DNA of 64,000 nt from Arthrobacter sp. CAU 1506. Lineage in GTDB: Bacteria > Actinomycetota > Actinomycetes > Actinomycetales > Micrococcaceae. The stretch covers positions 30,981 to 94,980 of the forward strand of contig NZ_SUKC01000017.1 of NCBI RefSeq assembly GCF_005047635.1, written 5' to 3'. The notes under the pieces were generated by a model. The model worked only from the letters and a program-made list of their open reading frames with translations. It did not search any database and was not told the origin of the DNA. Made by a program: the position numbers and the translations under genes. Below, in pieces: positions 52,319 through 60,809 of the stretch (positions within the stretch are counted from its first letter, which is position 1; each line of letters begins with the position of its first letter).

Positions 52319-53239
52319 TTATGACTCTTCCACCGTCACAGAGGAGCACTCTTCGTTGCGGACGAGCACCCGGCGGCTTCGAGTTGTGAAGAAAACGCCC
52401 AGGATCACTGCCACAGCGCCGAGGATCTGCATCAGGCTGATGGCCTCGCCCAACAGGACATAGGCACCCAGCATGGTTAACACCGGCACGAAGTTCAAGA
52501 ACACAGATGCCTGGGAAGCGCCGAGCGTGGCCACCGCCCGGTTGTAGAGGAGCAGGGCAATCACTGAAGGAAAAATCCCCAGATACAGCAGGCCAGACCA
52601 CTGCCCGCCACTGATCGGGGGAATGCCCACCACCGCCCACTCCGCCAGCAGCAGCGGCAGCATGAACAGCACGGACAAACCGGTCATCACCAGGACGGCA
52701 CCGTGTGCCGGAAATAACGGGAGGTACCGCCGGACGGCGATGGAGTAGAGGGCCCAGGACAGCGCTCCAATGGCCATAATCCCGTCGCCGGCGTTCCAGG
52801 CCATCTCTGTGAGCCGCAGCACTTGGCCGTTGGTAACCACCCACAGCGCCCCGCAGAGCGAGAGCAGGACGCCGGCCCACTGCAGCGGCCGCAACCGCTC
52901 GCGCAGCAACCAGAAACCCAGCATCACGGTGACGGCAGGGATGGACGCCTCCAGGACCGAAACGTTGGTGGCGGAGGTGAACTGCAGTGCCGAATAGATC
53001 AGGGTGTTGAATCCGGCCACCCCGGTGACTGTCATCAGCAGCAGCGGCTTCCAATGGCGGATAAAGCGGTGCCGGGAACGCCACGCGCTGCGGTAGCCGA
53101 TGAGGAGAAGCACCAGGAAGGCGACGGCGATCCGACCGAACGCTATGGTCAGCGGCGGCAGCTCGCTCAGCGCTTTGCCGGTCAGGATGTTGCCGGCATA
53201 GAAGACCACCACCAGCATCAGCAGGAGATAGGCGCGCAT
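52319..53239 (-). CDS. EamA family (DMT) transporter
   Basis: Drug/metabolite exporter of 306 residues with ten predicted helices in two EamA halves. First half: YLLLMLVVVFYAGNILTGKA, FGRIAVAFLVLLLIGY, NTLIYSALQFTSATNVSVLE, AVTVMLGFWLLRERL. Second: GDGIMAIGALSWALYSIAVR, LYLGIFPSVIALLLYNRAVA and FVPVLTMLGAYVLLGEAISL. Substrate unknown. ATG at 53239 preceded by AGGAGGAG; upstream frame is not part of the gene. Confidence 0.92.
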   Translation of the reverse strand: MRAYLLLMLVVVFYAGNILTGKALSELPPLTIAFGRIAVAFLVLLLIGYRSAWRSRHRFIRHWKPLLLMTVTGVAGFNTLIYSALQFTSATNVSVLEASIPAVTVMLGFWLLRERLRPLQWAGVLLSLCGALWVVTNGQVLRLTEMAWNAGDGIMAIGALSWALYSIAVRRYLPLFPAHGAVLVMTGLSVLFMLPLLLAEWAVVGIPPISGGQWSGLLYLGIFPSVIALLLYNRAVATLGASQASVFLNFVPVLTMLGAYVLLGEAISLMQILGAVAVILGVFFTTRSRRVLVRNEECSSVTVEES

Positions 53240-53417
53240 GGTTCTCCTCCTGCTTGCGATGGCGGGTATCCGACAAACACTAGTGCCAAAGGCGTCGGCA
53301 GGCAGCAGGGAGGCTAGGCGCCCGACGGAGTGATGCAAGCAACGGCAGGAAAATCACACACAGCCCGGCAGGCTTGGGCTAAATTAACGTCGGGAAGAAC
53401 GGAGAAAGGGCAGCGTC

Positions 53418-54164
53418 ATGCCGGGCGAAAATCTTGATGCTTCTGAATTGACGGTGGAGCAGTTCCTCCACGACGCGGCAGTCTGCAGTACGGACATTGA
53501 GGTTTTCCTCAATGCCCTGGCGCGCCTTGCGGTACATAATCTTTCGCATTCGAACGAAGAACTGCTCTGCGGCATCACGCTGCTGCGGCGGAAGAAGGCT
53601 GTCACCGTGGCCAGCAGCAGTAGCGAGCGCGCACAGAGGCTGGATGAGATCCAGCACGACTACTCCGACGGCCCGTGCATCAAGGCGGCCCGGGAAGGGG
53701 TGCTGGTACACATCGCGGATGTGAAGGAGGACGATCGTTGGCCCGAATATGGCCTTAGCGTCATGGAGGAGGACGTCCGGTCCATCCTAGGCGTGCCAAT
53801 TACCGTTGATTCCGGCGACGCAGCCGGCCTAAATCTCTATTCGAGCGAAGCCGGCAGGTTTGACGAGGAGTCCATCGAAGCTGCGCAGAAGTACGCGCGT
53901 CAGGCGTCCCGAGCCCTAACGTTGGCAGTGCGCCTTGCCCGCCAGCGCGATGCAGAAGCCGACCTGCAAGCGGCGCTGGAGTCGAGGACGACTGTTGCGT
54001 TGGCTATCGGAATCATCATGGGCCAGAACAGGTGCAGCCAGGACGAAGCATTCCACCTGCTCAGGTCCGCCTCCAGCAACCGCAATATGAAGCTGCGGGA
54101 CCTGGCAGCAGATCTAGTAACCTCCGCCGACCCGTCCACCGAGGGAGTCCATTTCGACCGATAA
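53418..54164 (+). CDS. GAF-ANTAR transcription antiterminator
   Basis: RNA-binding regulator of 248 residues. N-terminal GAF domain, about 20-170: CSTDIEVFLNALARLAVHNL, SSERAQRLDEIQHDYSDGPC, VHIADVKEDDRWPEYG, VRSILGVPITV. C-terminal ANTAR domain: LQAALESRTTVALAIGIIMG and EAFHLLRSASSNRNMKLRDL, with the conserved Ala, Gly and aromatic pattern of the three-helix RNA-binding motif. Partners are short double-hairpin RNAs in leaders of target genes. The target here is unknown; a hairpin-rich leader lies just downstream. Confidence 0.92.
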   Translation: MPGENLDASELTVEQFLHDAAVCSTDIEVFLNALARLAVHNLSHSNEELLCGITLLRRKKAVTVASSSSERAQRLDEIQHDYSDGPCIKAAREGVLVHIADVKEDDRWPEYGLSVMEEDVRSILGVPITVDSGDAAGLNLYSSEAGRFDEESIEAAQKYARQASRALTLAVRLARQRDAEADLQAALESRTTVALAIGIIMGQNRCSQDEAFHLLRSASSNRNMKLRDLAADLVTSADPSTEGVHFDR

Positions 54165-54186
54165 CGGGCGTGGAACACACGCCGCG

Positions 54187-54214
54187 TTGACACAGGGGTG
54201 TGGTGCTGTAGCGT
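54187..54214 (+). promoter_or_regulatory. Candidate promoter of the small gene downstream of the ANTAR gene
   Basis: TTGACA (54187-54192), 16-base spacer, TAGCGT (54209-54214). It would give a leader of about 135 bases with short stem-loops (for example CTGGAA with TTCCAG near 54252-54279), possible ANTAR targets, which was not verified. Confidence 0.5.
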
Positions 54215-54355
54215 GGAACGTGGTTAAGCAGTTGGCCATCGAACACTCGTCTGGAAAGAAATGTTCATGAAGTTCCAGCTGCCCTTAAAAAGCAATCCAC
54301 ATTCTTCCCGCTGCCTCGCGTTGCTCCTCGGTCAACGCACGTCGGAGGTGGCGAC

Positions 54356-54673
54356 ATGAGCACAGCATTCGCCGACTCCGGCCAATACGCTTGTGAACCT
54401 GCCGCTTCCGCGCCAGCTGTTCCGGACCAAGCAGCCGGGCCAGCCGTCCTGGACCAATCTTCCGGCCTGGCTCCTTCCGGTCAGGAAATTGCCGTCCAGG
54501 AAACGGTTCCAGCCACTGTTCCGGCGAACTTGTCTGAATTGACGGTCGAGGAACTCCTGGAGCTCAGCAGCCGGTCCTTCCGACAGTTGGACCGCAAGCA
54601 TCCCGTTCGCGATGCGCTGGTCCAGTATTACGCCATCGCGCGCGAGCTCGAAGCCCGCGAAACATCAGGCTAA
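54356..54673 (+). CDS. Hypothetical protein, 105 residues
   Basis: Not recognised. The first 60 residues are low-complexity Ala/Pro/Gln/Ser; the last 45 look folded and helical (LSELTVEELLELSSRSFRQL, VRDALVQYYAIARELEARET). Preceded by GGAGGTGGCGAC, a good ribosome binding site, and by its own promoter-like sequence. It lies between the ANTAR gene and a strong terminator. Confidence 0.6.
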   Translation: MSTAFADSGQYACEPAASAPAVPDQAAGPAVLDQSSGLAPSGQEIAVQETVPATVPANLSELTVEELLELSSRSFRQLDRKHPVRDALVQYYAIARELEARETSG

Positions 54674-54696
54674 CGGAGCCTAGCGCTCATAGATCC

Positions 54697-54732
54697 GGAG
54701 GACTAGGCGATCCCCCCTACGCCTAGTCCTCC
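54697..54732. terminator. Bidirectional terminator hairpin
   Basis: Perfect 13-bp inverted repeat GGAGGACTAGGCG (54697-54709) with CGCCTAGTCCTCC (54720-54732), ten-base loop, between convergent genes. Confidence 0.75.
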
Positions 54733-54745
54733 ATCCCTGTTCTGC

Positions 54746-56146
54746 TTAGTCCTCCAGCCATGCCGGCGTGAACAGCAGGTTCAGCCCCTCGGCGATGGTC
54801 GGATGGGTGATGACGGCGTCGCGTACTGCGGTGTAGTCGAGTCCACCGATCATCGCCATCTGCAGGACGGCGATCGCCTCGCTGGCGTTTACCCCTCGCA
54901 GTGCTGCTCCCAAGATCTTGCCGGTCTTCCGGTCCAGCACTGCCTTCCATGCGCCGTCCAGCTGTCCGACCGTCCGGGCTCGCGGGATCGCGCTCACCGG
55001 CATCCGTGCAATCCGCACATCATGACCGGCATCGCGTGCCTGACGTTCGGTCAGGCCCACCCGGCCAAGCTCCGGCGTGGTGAAGACGGTGTAGGGGATG
55101 AGCCGACCTACCGTGGACCGCGGCTGTCCCTCGCCGTGGGCAGCGGCCAAGTTCGCCTTGAGGATGCGGTAGTCGTCATAGGACGCGTGTGTGAACTGCG
55201 GGGAGCCTGCCGCATCGCCTGCGGCCCAGACACCGTCGGCCGACGTGTGCAGCCGGTCGTCCACTTGGATGATGCCCTGGTCCGAAAGCTGTACGCCCAC
55301 GTCCTCCAACCCGATGCCGTCGGTCACCGGTCGGCGCCCGAGCGCCACCAGCACATCCTCGGCACTGACCGACTCCCCGGTGGACAGGCTCACCGTAACG
55401 GTCCCGTCGTCGGCGCGTTCAATTTTCTCCGCGGACGCCTCGAGCTTCAAAGTGATGCCGGCGTCGGTAAAGTCCTGCGCCACTGCCTCGGCCACGTCCG
55501 CATCCTCTCGCGGCAGCAGTTGGCCGGCGCGCTGCACCACGGTGACCTGCACGCCCAGGGTGTTCAGCAGATCCGCGAATTCACAGCCAATGTAGCCGCC
55601 GCCCAGAATCACCAGGCTGGCAGGCAGCTCATCCAGGTGCAGCAGCGTGTTGCTGGTCTGGACATTGGATTCGGCCAGCCCGTCGATGTTCGGCAGGGCC
55701 GGCTCGGTGCCCAGATTAATCACGACGTCGGTGCCCCGCAGCACGCGGGCGCCGCCGTCATTCAGCGAGACCTCGACGGTCTTGGGCGCCACGAACTTTG
55801 CCTCGCCCAGGATGAAGTCCATGCCGGAGCGGGTGAACAGCTTTTCCTGTCCGGCCACCATGGTGTCCACTACGTCTTCCTTGTGGTGGCGCAGCAGGTT
55901 GATGTCCATCCGCGGGTTCTCCGCCCCGGCTACGCCGAACTCTGCCGCCCGGCGCACCGTTTCCAGCACCCGGCCGGAATGGATGATGGTCTTGGTCGGG
56001 ATGCACGCCACGTTGATGCACGTTCCGCCGATCATCGCCCGCTCGACCATCGCCACCGTCTGTCCCGACTTCGCCAGGTCCATCGCCAGAGACTTGCCGG
56101 CTTTGCCGCCGCCGACCACCAACAGATCGAATTCCTCGGGTTCCAT
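54746..56146 (-). CDS. FAD-dependent pyridine nucleotide-disulfide oxidoreductase
   Basis: Two-electron flavoprotein reductase of 466 residues, of the group that includes mercuric reductase, dihydrolipoamide dehydrogenase and mycothione reductase. FAD loop EFDLLVVGGGKAGKSLAMDL; redox motif GGTCINVACIPTKTIIHSGR with CxxxxC; NAD(P) loop LVILGGGYIGCEFADLLNTL; second FAD motif GVWAAGDAAGSPQFTHASYD; C-terminal VITHPTIAEGLN (His-Pro...Glu). No N-terminal HMA domain, and no vicinal C-terminal Cys pair, so mercury reduction is unlikely. Start ATG 56146 with GGGAAGGACGG. Substrate unknown. Confidence 0.9.
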   Translation of the reverse strand: MEPEEFDLLVVGGGKAGKSLAMDLAKSGQTVAMVERAMIGGTCINVACIPTKTIIHSGRVLETVRRAAEFGVAGAENPRMDINLLRHHKEDVVDTMVAGQEKLFTRSGMDFILGEAKFVAPKTVEVSLNDGGARVLRGTDVVINLGTEPALPNIDGLAESNVQTSNTLLHLDELPASLVILGGGYIGCEFADLLNTLGVQVTVVQRAGQLLPREDADVAEAVAQDFTDAGITLKLEASAEKIERADDGTVTVSLSTGESVSAEDVLVALGRRPVTDGIGLEDVGVQLSDQGIIQVDDRLHTSADGVWAAGDAAGSPQFTHASYDDYRILKANLAAAHGEGQPRSTVGRLIPYTVFTTPELGRVGLTERQARDAGHDVRIARMPVSAIPRARTVGQLDGAWKAVLDRKTGKILGAALRGVNASEAIAVLQMAMIGGLDYTAVRDAVITHPTIAEGLNLLFTPAWLED

Positions 56147-56283
56147 GACCGTCCTTCCCTCGGGTTGCGGCAGATCCAGCCGCCTTATCGCCACCCTACG
56201 CCTGGGCACAGACCCGACGAGGCCGCTGACCGTGCTCCGGGGCCGTCCCAGCCCGCGCGGACCCGAACCGGCCCCACCGCAAC

Positions 56284-56934
56284 TCAGCGGCGCCGGGCAA
56301 TCACCACGGTGTCCTTCAGCAAGCCCGGTTCACCGTCAGGTCCCGTCGCCTCGCGGCTCCTGACTTCGGCGCAGCGGACGTCCCACGCATCGTCCTGCAG
56401 GTCCAGGGTGGCGAGCTCCTCGTCCGGGGTGGGGAAGAAGTGCCGGTGGCCGGCCGCGTTCCCGGCCCAGGGCGGAGCGCCGGCGTGGGACACCACCAGC
56501 AAGGTTCCGCCCGGGGCAACGGCCTTGGCCGCCCGCTGCAGGATGGCCGCGCGGGGAAGGTGGATGGGGGAGGCCAGGAAACAGGCGGAGACCAGATCGA
56601 ATTCGCCGGCGGGGAAGTCCTCCGCCAGATCCATCTGCTGCCAGCTGATCTGTTCCTTTTCCAGTCCGCGGGACTCGGAGACCTCCCGGGCGCGTTCCAG
56701 TGCTGTGGCTGAGATGTCTACTCCGGTGACCTGCCAGCCGTGTTCGGCCAGCCACACCGAATCGCCGCCCTCTCCGCAGCCCAAGTCCAGAGCGCGCCCC
56801 GGTGTGAGTCCGGGAGCCGTATCTGCCAGGACCCGGTTGACCGCTCCGCTCCAGATTTTGGGGCGCTCGCCGTAGCGGGCATCCCAGAAGGTGCGGGGGT
56901 CTGTCGCTTGCTCGGGGGAGAAGTGGCCGCTCAT
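56284..56934 (-). CDS. Class I SAM-dependent methyltransferase
   Basis: Methyltransferase of 216 residues with the Rossmann signature ALDLGCGEGGDSVWLAEHGW, VTGVDISATALERAREV, FDLVSACFLASPIHLPRAAI and GGTLLVVSHAG. The acceptor is not predictable; the N terminus FWDARYGERPKIWSGAVNRV resembles TehB/thiopurine-type enzymes. ATG overlaps the stop of the upstream oxidoreductase gene (ATGA on the minus strand), so the two are coupled. Confidence 0.9.
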   Translation of the reverse strand: MSGHFSPEQATDPRTFWDARYGERPKIWSGAVNRVLADTAPGLTPGRALDLGCGEGGDSVWLAEHGWQVTGVDISATALERAREVSESRGLEKEQISWQQMDLAEDFPAGEFDLVSACFLASPIHLPRAAILQRAAKAVAPGGTLLVVSHAGAPPWAGNAAGHRHFFPTPDEELATLDLQDDAWDVRCAEVRSREATGPDGEPGLLKDTVVIARRR

Positions 56935-57992
56935 GATGCCCTCTCTTCGCCCGCGGCAGCAGAAGTCGTTGCGCCGGCTGCGGTGGAAGTTTCGGCGGAA
57001 ACGGCAGAAGCTAAGGCGGAGTCCGCGGGGGAGCTTTCATCAGAGGCCCCGGGAAGGCTTTCAGCGGACGCCGCGGCCAGTGCGAAGTCCTCGGTCACCA
57101 GATCCGCGTTGATCATTCCGCCGGCCATGGCGCCGGCGGCGATGCTGATCGGCACATTAGCGCCCGGCGATGTGATGTTGCCTGCGGCCCAGATCCGGGG
57201 ATGGCTGGTGCGGCCGGTCGGATCGACCTTGAGGAAGCTGCCGAACGCCGAGTCCTCGCGCTCCAGCTCGAATCCGGCGAGGTAGCCGTCCTGCGGGATC
57301 AGCGTGGCGGCAGTGAAGACCGCGTCGACGTCCACCACCTCGCCGCCCTCAACGCGGATGCCGGTCAGCGCGTCGTCGCTGACCACCAGCTCGGTCACCG
57401 GCCGCGGGTCTCTGCTGACGTTCCGCGCCGCGAGCTGGGCGGCGATGTCGCCATCCACCGGTCCGGCCAGGGCCGTGAAGAAGACCACGTCCGGGCTCCA
57501 CTGCGGGATCAGCTGGGCCTGGTGGATGCCCATCGGGGAGGTGGCCAGCACGGCCAGTCGCTTCCCACGGACCTCCCAGCCGTGGCAATACGGGCAGTGC
57601 AGAACGTCCCGGCCCCAGCGCTGCGCCATCCCCGGGATCTCCGGCAGGTCGTCGCGCACGCCGGAGGAGGCGATCAAACGGCGCGCGGTGAGCCGGCCGC
57701 CGTCGTCCGTCTCCACCGCGATGCCCGCGGCGGTCTCGCTCACCTGATTGACGACGGCGGAGCGCACCTCCACACCGTAGCCCGCCACTTCGGCGCGGGC
57801 CCGGCTGAGGAATTCCAGCGGGTCGGCGCCCTCGTTCCCCAGCACCCCATGCATGTGGCTGGCGAAGCGGTTGCGCGGACTGCCGCCGTCGAGCACCAGG
57901 ACCTTTCGCAGCGCCCGGCCCAGCATGAGGGCCGCGCTCAGCCCGGCAGCGCCGCCGCCGATGATGATGACATCCCATTCGTTGTTTTCCAT
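56931..57992 (-). CDS. Thioredoxin reductase-like FAD oxidoreductase
   Basis: NAD(P)H/FAD oxidoreductase of 353 residues. FAD loop WDVIIIGGGAAGLSAALMLG, then LVLDGGSPRNRFASHMHGVL, the redox pair in VLHCPYCHGWEVRGKRLAVL, and IWAAGNITSPGANVPISIAA for the second FAD contact. The NAD(P) domain is shorter and atypical. The last 60 residues are Ala/Ser-rich low complexity. It is the first gene of a two-gene transcript with the methyltransferase, divergent from an XRE-cupin regulator. Such proteins often reduce small disulfides or flavins; the partner thioredoxin is unknown. Confidence 0.88.
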   Translation of the reverse strand: MENNEWDVIIIGGGAAGLSAALMLGRALRKVLVLDGGSPRNRFASHMHGVLGNEGADPLEFLSRARAEVAGYGVEVRSAVVNQVSETAAGIAVETDDGGRLTARRLIASSGVRDDLPEIPGMAQRWGRDVLHCPYCHGWEVRGKRLAVLATSPMGIHQAQLIPQWSPDVVFFTALAGPVDGDIAAQLAARNVSRDPRPVTELVVSDDALTGIRVEGGEVVDVDAVFTAATLIPQDGYLAGFELEREDSAFGSFLKVDPTGRTSHPRIWAAGNITSPGANVPISIAAGAMAGGMINADLVTEDFALAAASAESLPGASDESSPADSALASAVSAETSTAAGATTSAAAGEERAS

Positions 57993-58033
57993 GGGTCAAG
58001 GGTGTGGGAGCCGATGATAGGATTGCAAGTATC

Positions 58034-58050
58034 TTTGCGGAAACAGCAAA
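58034..58050. promoter_or_regulatory. Candidate operator between the oxidoreductase and XRE genes
   Basis: Inverted repeat TTTGC (58034-58038) and GCAAA (58046-58050) with a seven-base spacer, in the 74-base gap between divergent genes. A likely site for the XRE-cupin regulator. Confidence 0.45.
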
Positions 58051-58066
58051 CTGAGGGAGGAGGGGC

Positions 58067-58639
58067 ATGAAGGATTCGGTGCTAGAACAGATCGGTCCGC
58101 GGCTGCGAGCCGCCCGGATCAAGCAGGACCGCACGCTAGAGGACTTGGCAACCCGCACCGGGATGTCCGTGTCCACGCTCTCGCGGCTGGAAAGTGGCAA
58201 GCGGCAGGCCAGCCTCGAAATCCTGCTGCCGCTCACCCGCGAGCTGCGGATCACCATTGATGACCTGATTCCGGCCGAGGTGCCGGATCCGCGGATCAAG
58301 CCCACGCAGTCCATGCGCAACGGCGTGCAGATTGTCCGGCTGTCCCCGCCCGGCTCGCCGACCCGCACTTTCAAGATGACCTACCCGGCGCGCAAGACCA
58401 TGCCACCGCAGCGAACGCATGACGGCTACGACTGGCTCTACGTGCTCTCCGGCCGGCTGCGGCTGAAGCTGGGGGAGAAGGACCTGGTGCTGGAACCGGG
58501 CGAGGCCGCGGAGTTCGATACCCGCGTGCCGCACAGCATGGGCTCCGCAGACGGCAAACGCGTCGAGATCCTCAGCATCTTCGGTCCCGACGGCGAGCAG
58601 ATGCATACCTACACACACGGCACAGAGGGGCAGGAATAA
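58067..58639 (+). CDS. XRE family regulator with cupin domain
   Basis: DNA-binding regulator of 190 residues. Helix-turn-helix, about 10-65: RLRAARIKQDRTLEDLATRT, GMSVSTLSRLESGKRQASLE. Cupin_2 domain, about 100-180: FKMTYPARKTMPPQRTHDGY, WLYVLSGRLRLKLGEKDLVL, LEPGEAAEFDTRVPHSM (metal-binding His/Glu pattern partly kept). Divergent from the oxidoreductase/methyltransferase pair, and its stop overlaps the trpF start by one base. ATG preceded by GGGAGGAGGGG. Confidence 0.9.
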   Translation: MKDSVLEQIGPRLRAARIKQDRTLEDLATRTGMSVSTLSRLESGKRQASLEILLPLTRELRITIDDLIPAEVPDPRIKPTQSMRNGVQIVRLSPPGSPTRTFKMTYPARKTMPPQRTHDGYDWLYVLSGRLRLKLGEKDLVLEPGEAAEFDTRVPHSMGSADGKRVEILSIFGPDGEQMHTYTHGTEGQE

Positions 58640-59259
58640 TGGCTGAAACCTACGTCAAGATCTGCGGACTGCGGACCCCCGAAGCAGTCACGGCCGCCGT
58701 CGACGCCGGCGCAGACGCCATCGGATTCGTCTTCGCGCCGGGCGGCCCGCGCACCGTCACTGCCGCAGCAGCCCGTGCGCTCGGCGAAGCCGTGCCGGCG
58801 GAAGTCGAAACCGTCGGCGTGTTCCGCAACCAGCCCATCGGCGAGGTGATCGAGACCGCCCGCGCCGCCGCGGTGAGTACCGTCCAGTTGCACGGTGACG
58901 AACCGCTCAGCGACCTCCGCCTGCTGGAGGACGCCGGGTTCCGCACGCTCCGTGCCTTCTCCGCGGAGGACTACAGCGCACTCCCGGACGACGAAAAAGC
59001 CGACTGGGAAACCGGCCGGATCCTGCTCGACGCCGTTGAACCCGGTGCCGGCGTCACCTTCGATCCGACGGCCATCCAGGCGCAGCCGCCGCGCGGTTAC
59101 TGGCTGCTGGCCGGAGGGCTGACCCCGGCCAACGTCGGCATGCTGGTTGCCGCGCTCCGGCCGCAGGGCGTGGACGTCTCCAGCGGCGTCGAATCCAGCC
59201 GCGGCGTCAAGGACATCGGCCTCATCCGCGACTTCGTCCACGCCGCCAAAATGCGCTGA
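58639..59259 (+). CDS. trpF: Phosphoribosylanthranilate isomerase
   Basis: Third step of tryptophan synthesis: isomerisation of N-(5-phosphoribosyl)anthranilate. The 206-residue TIM barrel has YVKICGLRTPEAVTAAVDAG, AIGFVFAPGGPRTVT, VGVFRNQPIGEVIETARAAA, STVQLHGDE, LLAGGLTPANVGMLV and VDVSSGVESSRGVKD, all TrpF signatures. It is not in a trp operon: it follows the XRE-cupin regulator with overlapping TAATG. Many Actinobacteria lack trpF and use the bifunctional PriA instead, so a separate TrpF here is notable. Confidence 0.93.
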   Translation: MAETYVKICGLRTPEAVTAAVDAGADAIGFVFAPGGPRTVTAAAARALGEAVPAEVETVGVFRNQPIGEVIETARAAAVSTVQLHGDEPLSDLRLLEDAGFRTLRAFSAEDYSALPDDEKADWETGRILLDAVEPGAGVTFDPTAIQAQPPRGYWLLAGGLTPANVGMLVAALRPQGVDVSSGVESSRGVKDIGLIRDFVHAAKMR

Positions 59260-59276
59260 GCCCGCGGCCTGCCGCG

Positions 59277-59969
59277 TCAGCGCCGGGCCGAGGTCCAGCC
59301 CTGCTGGTGCAGCCGTTCGAACCCGTCCAGCAGCAGGTCCAGCGCAAACTCGAACTCGAACTGGTCGTCGCAGCCCAGGCCCACCACGGACCCGTCGTCG
59401 TGCGCGCCGGCCATGGCCATCTCGGCAATATGCGGGTACCGCGCGGCCATCATCTGCAGCATCTCCGGCGGCACATCCGCCGGCGCGCTTTGCGAATCGT
59501 CGAACAGTTCCTGGGTGAAGCCCCACATCCGGCTCCCCAGCGCGTGCATCACGTGGTGCGTCAGGTCCACCGAGAACCCGCCGGCCCGGAACATGCCGAT
59601 CACCGAGTCCATGTAGTCCAGGACCACCGGCGTCTTGTTGGTCCGCGACTCCAGCACCCGGTGGGCCCATGGGTGGCGCAGCAGTACTGCCCGGGCCGAG
59701 AGCACCCGCTGCCGGACCTCGCTCCGCCAGCCCGACCCGGCGGGCCGCGTATCGATCTCGCCGACGATGACGTCCACCATCCCGTCGAGCAGTTCTTCCT
59801 TGTTGGCCACGTGCTTGTACAGCGCCATCGGCACCACGCCCAGTTCCTGGGCCAGCTTCCGCATGCTGAGCGAATCGACGCCGGCTTCGTCCGCAAGGAC
59901 GACGGCGGCGCTCAGCACCCGCTCTCTGTTCAGCGGTGCGCGGTGCACCGCCTCCGACTGCTGTGCCAT
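59277..59969 (-). CDS. TetR family transcriptional regulator
   Basis: Repressor of 230 residues. Helix-turn-helix at about 10-60: LNRERVLSAAVVLADEAGVD, SLSMRKLAQELGVVPMALYK, HVANKEELLDGMVDVIVGEI. The C-terminal ligand domain resembles TetR_C (tetracycline-repressor type): LESRTNKTPVVLDYMDSVIG, VMHALGSRMWGFTQELF, FEFALDLLLDGFERL. The ATG at 59969 is used; the longer frame reads into the operator region. Divergent from a membrane protein/oxidoreductase pair, with two identical palindromes between. Confidence 0.92.
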   Translation of the reverse strand: MAQQSEAVHRAPLNRERVLSAAVVLADEAGVDSLSMRKLAQELGVVPMALYKHVANKEELLDGMVDVIVGEIDTRPAGSGWRSEVRQRVLSARAVLLRHPWAHRVLESRTNKTPVVLDYMDSVIGMFRAGGFSVDLTHHVMHALGSRMWGFTQELFDDSQSAPADVPPEMLQMMAARYPHIAEMAMAGAHDDGSVVGLGCDDQFEFEFALDLLLDGFERLHQQGWTSARR

Positions 59970-60002
59970 CTGAACCACCTTTGGCGAGCTGGAAACTTTC
60001 TC

Positions 60003-60059
60003 TTGACAAGTGTACGCCGTACACCTAGTTTTAGAGGCATCGAGGTGTACGCCGTACAC
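60003..60059. promoter_or_regulatory. Two identical 15-bp TetR operators overlapping a promoter
   Basis: GTGTACGCCGTACAC occurs at 60010-60024 and 60045-60059, a perfect palindrome about a central C, centres 35 bases apart. The promoter TTGACA (60003-60008) with TAGTTT (60026-60031), 17-base spacing, is covered by the first site. Binding would shut the downstream pair and probably the regulator's own gene. Confidence 0.9.
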
Positions 60060-60077
60060 CAACAACCCGAGGCTCAG

Positions 60078-60809
60078 ATGATGGTTACAGAAACCACTGG
60101 CGCCGCTCCGGCGGCCAAGCGCTCCCGAGCCGGCTGGCTGGTGCCCGCCGGCTTGATATTAATCAGCATCATCCCGGTGATCTTCGGGTCGCTGCGGATG
60201 GCGGAACTGACCGGCGGCGCTGCGGTGACTCCGGCGAACCAGCGATTCTTCGACTCGCCCGTCCCGGTGCTGATCCACATCCCCGCCGCCATCGTGTACA
60301 GCTTGGTCGGGGCCTTCCAGTTTGTTCCCTCGCTGCGGCGGGGTAAGCGCGGCCGGCGCAACTGGCACCGCATCGCCGGGGCGATTCTGATTCCCGCGGG
60401 GCTGCTCTCGGCCCTGTCCGGACTCTGGATGGCGGTCTTTTACGATCTGCCGAAGGATGACGGCGTCATCCTGCTGATCCTTCGGCTGGTCTTCGGCACG
60501 GCAATGGTCGCGAGCATTGTCCTGGGCATCGTCGCGATCCGGCGCCGGAACTTCGTTGCCCACGGCGCCTGGATGGCCCGCGGCTACGCCATCGGCATCG
60601 CGGCCGGAACCCAAGCCTTGGTGAGCATCCCCTGGTTCGTGTTGGTCGGCCCGACCAATGAATTAAGCCGGGCGGTCCTTTTGGGGGCGGCGTGGGTGCT
60701 CAACCTTGCGGTCGCCGAATACTTCATCCGCCGGCGCGCCCACCGGTCCGCGTCCTCGCGGCGGCTGTTCGGTAGGTCCGCTGCCCTCCCGGCTGGAGCT
60801 TCCCGATGA
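60078..60809 (+). CDS. DUF2306-like membrane protein
   Basis: Inner-membrane protein of 243 residues with six or seven helices: LVPAGLILISIIPVIFGSLR, PVPVLIHIPAAIVYSLVGAF, HRIAGAILIPAGLLSALSGL, LRLVFGTAMVASIVLGIVAI and LSRAVLLGAAWVLNLAVAEY. RRGKRGRRNWHRIAGAIL and HGAWMARGYAIGIAAGTQ are markers of the DUF2306/DUF2306-like family, with conserved His residues that might bind a haem or metal. First gene after two TetR operators; the next gene overlaps its stop (ATGA). Confidence 0.85.
   Translation: MMVTETTGAAPAAKRSRAGWLVPAGLILISIIPVIFGSLRMAELTGGAAVTPANQRFFDSPVPVLIHIPAAIVYSLVGAFQFVPSLRRGKRGRRNWHRIAGAILIPAGLLSALSGLWMAVFYDLPKDDGVILLILRLVFGTAMVASIVLGIVAIRRRNFVAHGAWMARGYAIGIAAGTQALVSIPWFVLVGPTNELSRAVLLGAAWVLNLAVAEYFIRRRAHRSASSRRLFGRSAALPAGASR

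Noticed and set aside
54803..56875. Plus-strand open frame of 690 codons opposite the FAD oxidoreductase
   Set aside because: Antisense to a gene with all redox and nucleotide motifs; no own features.
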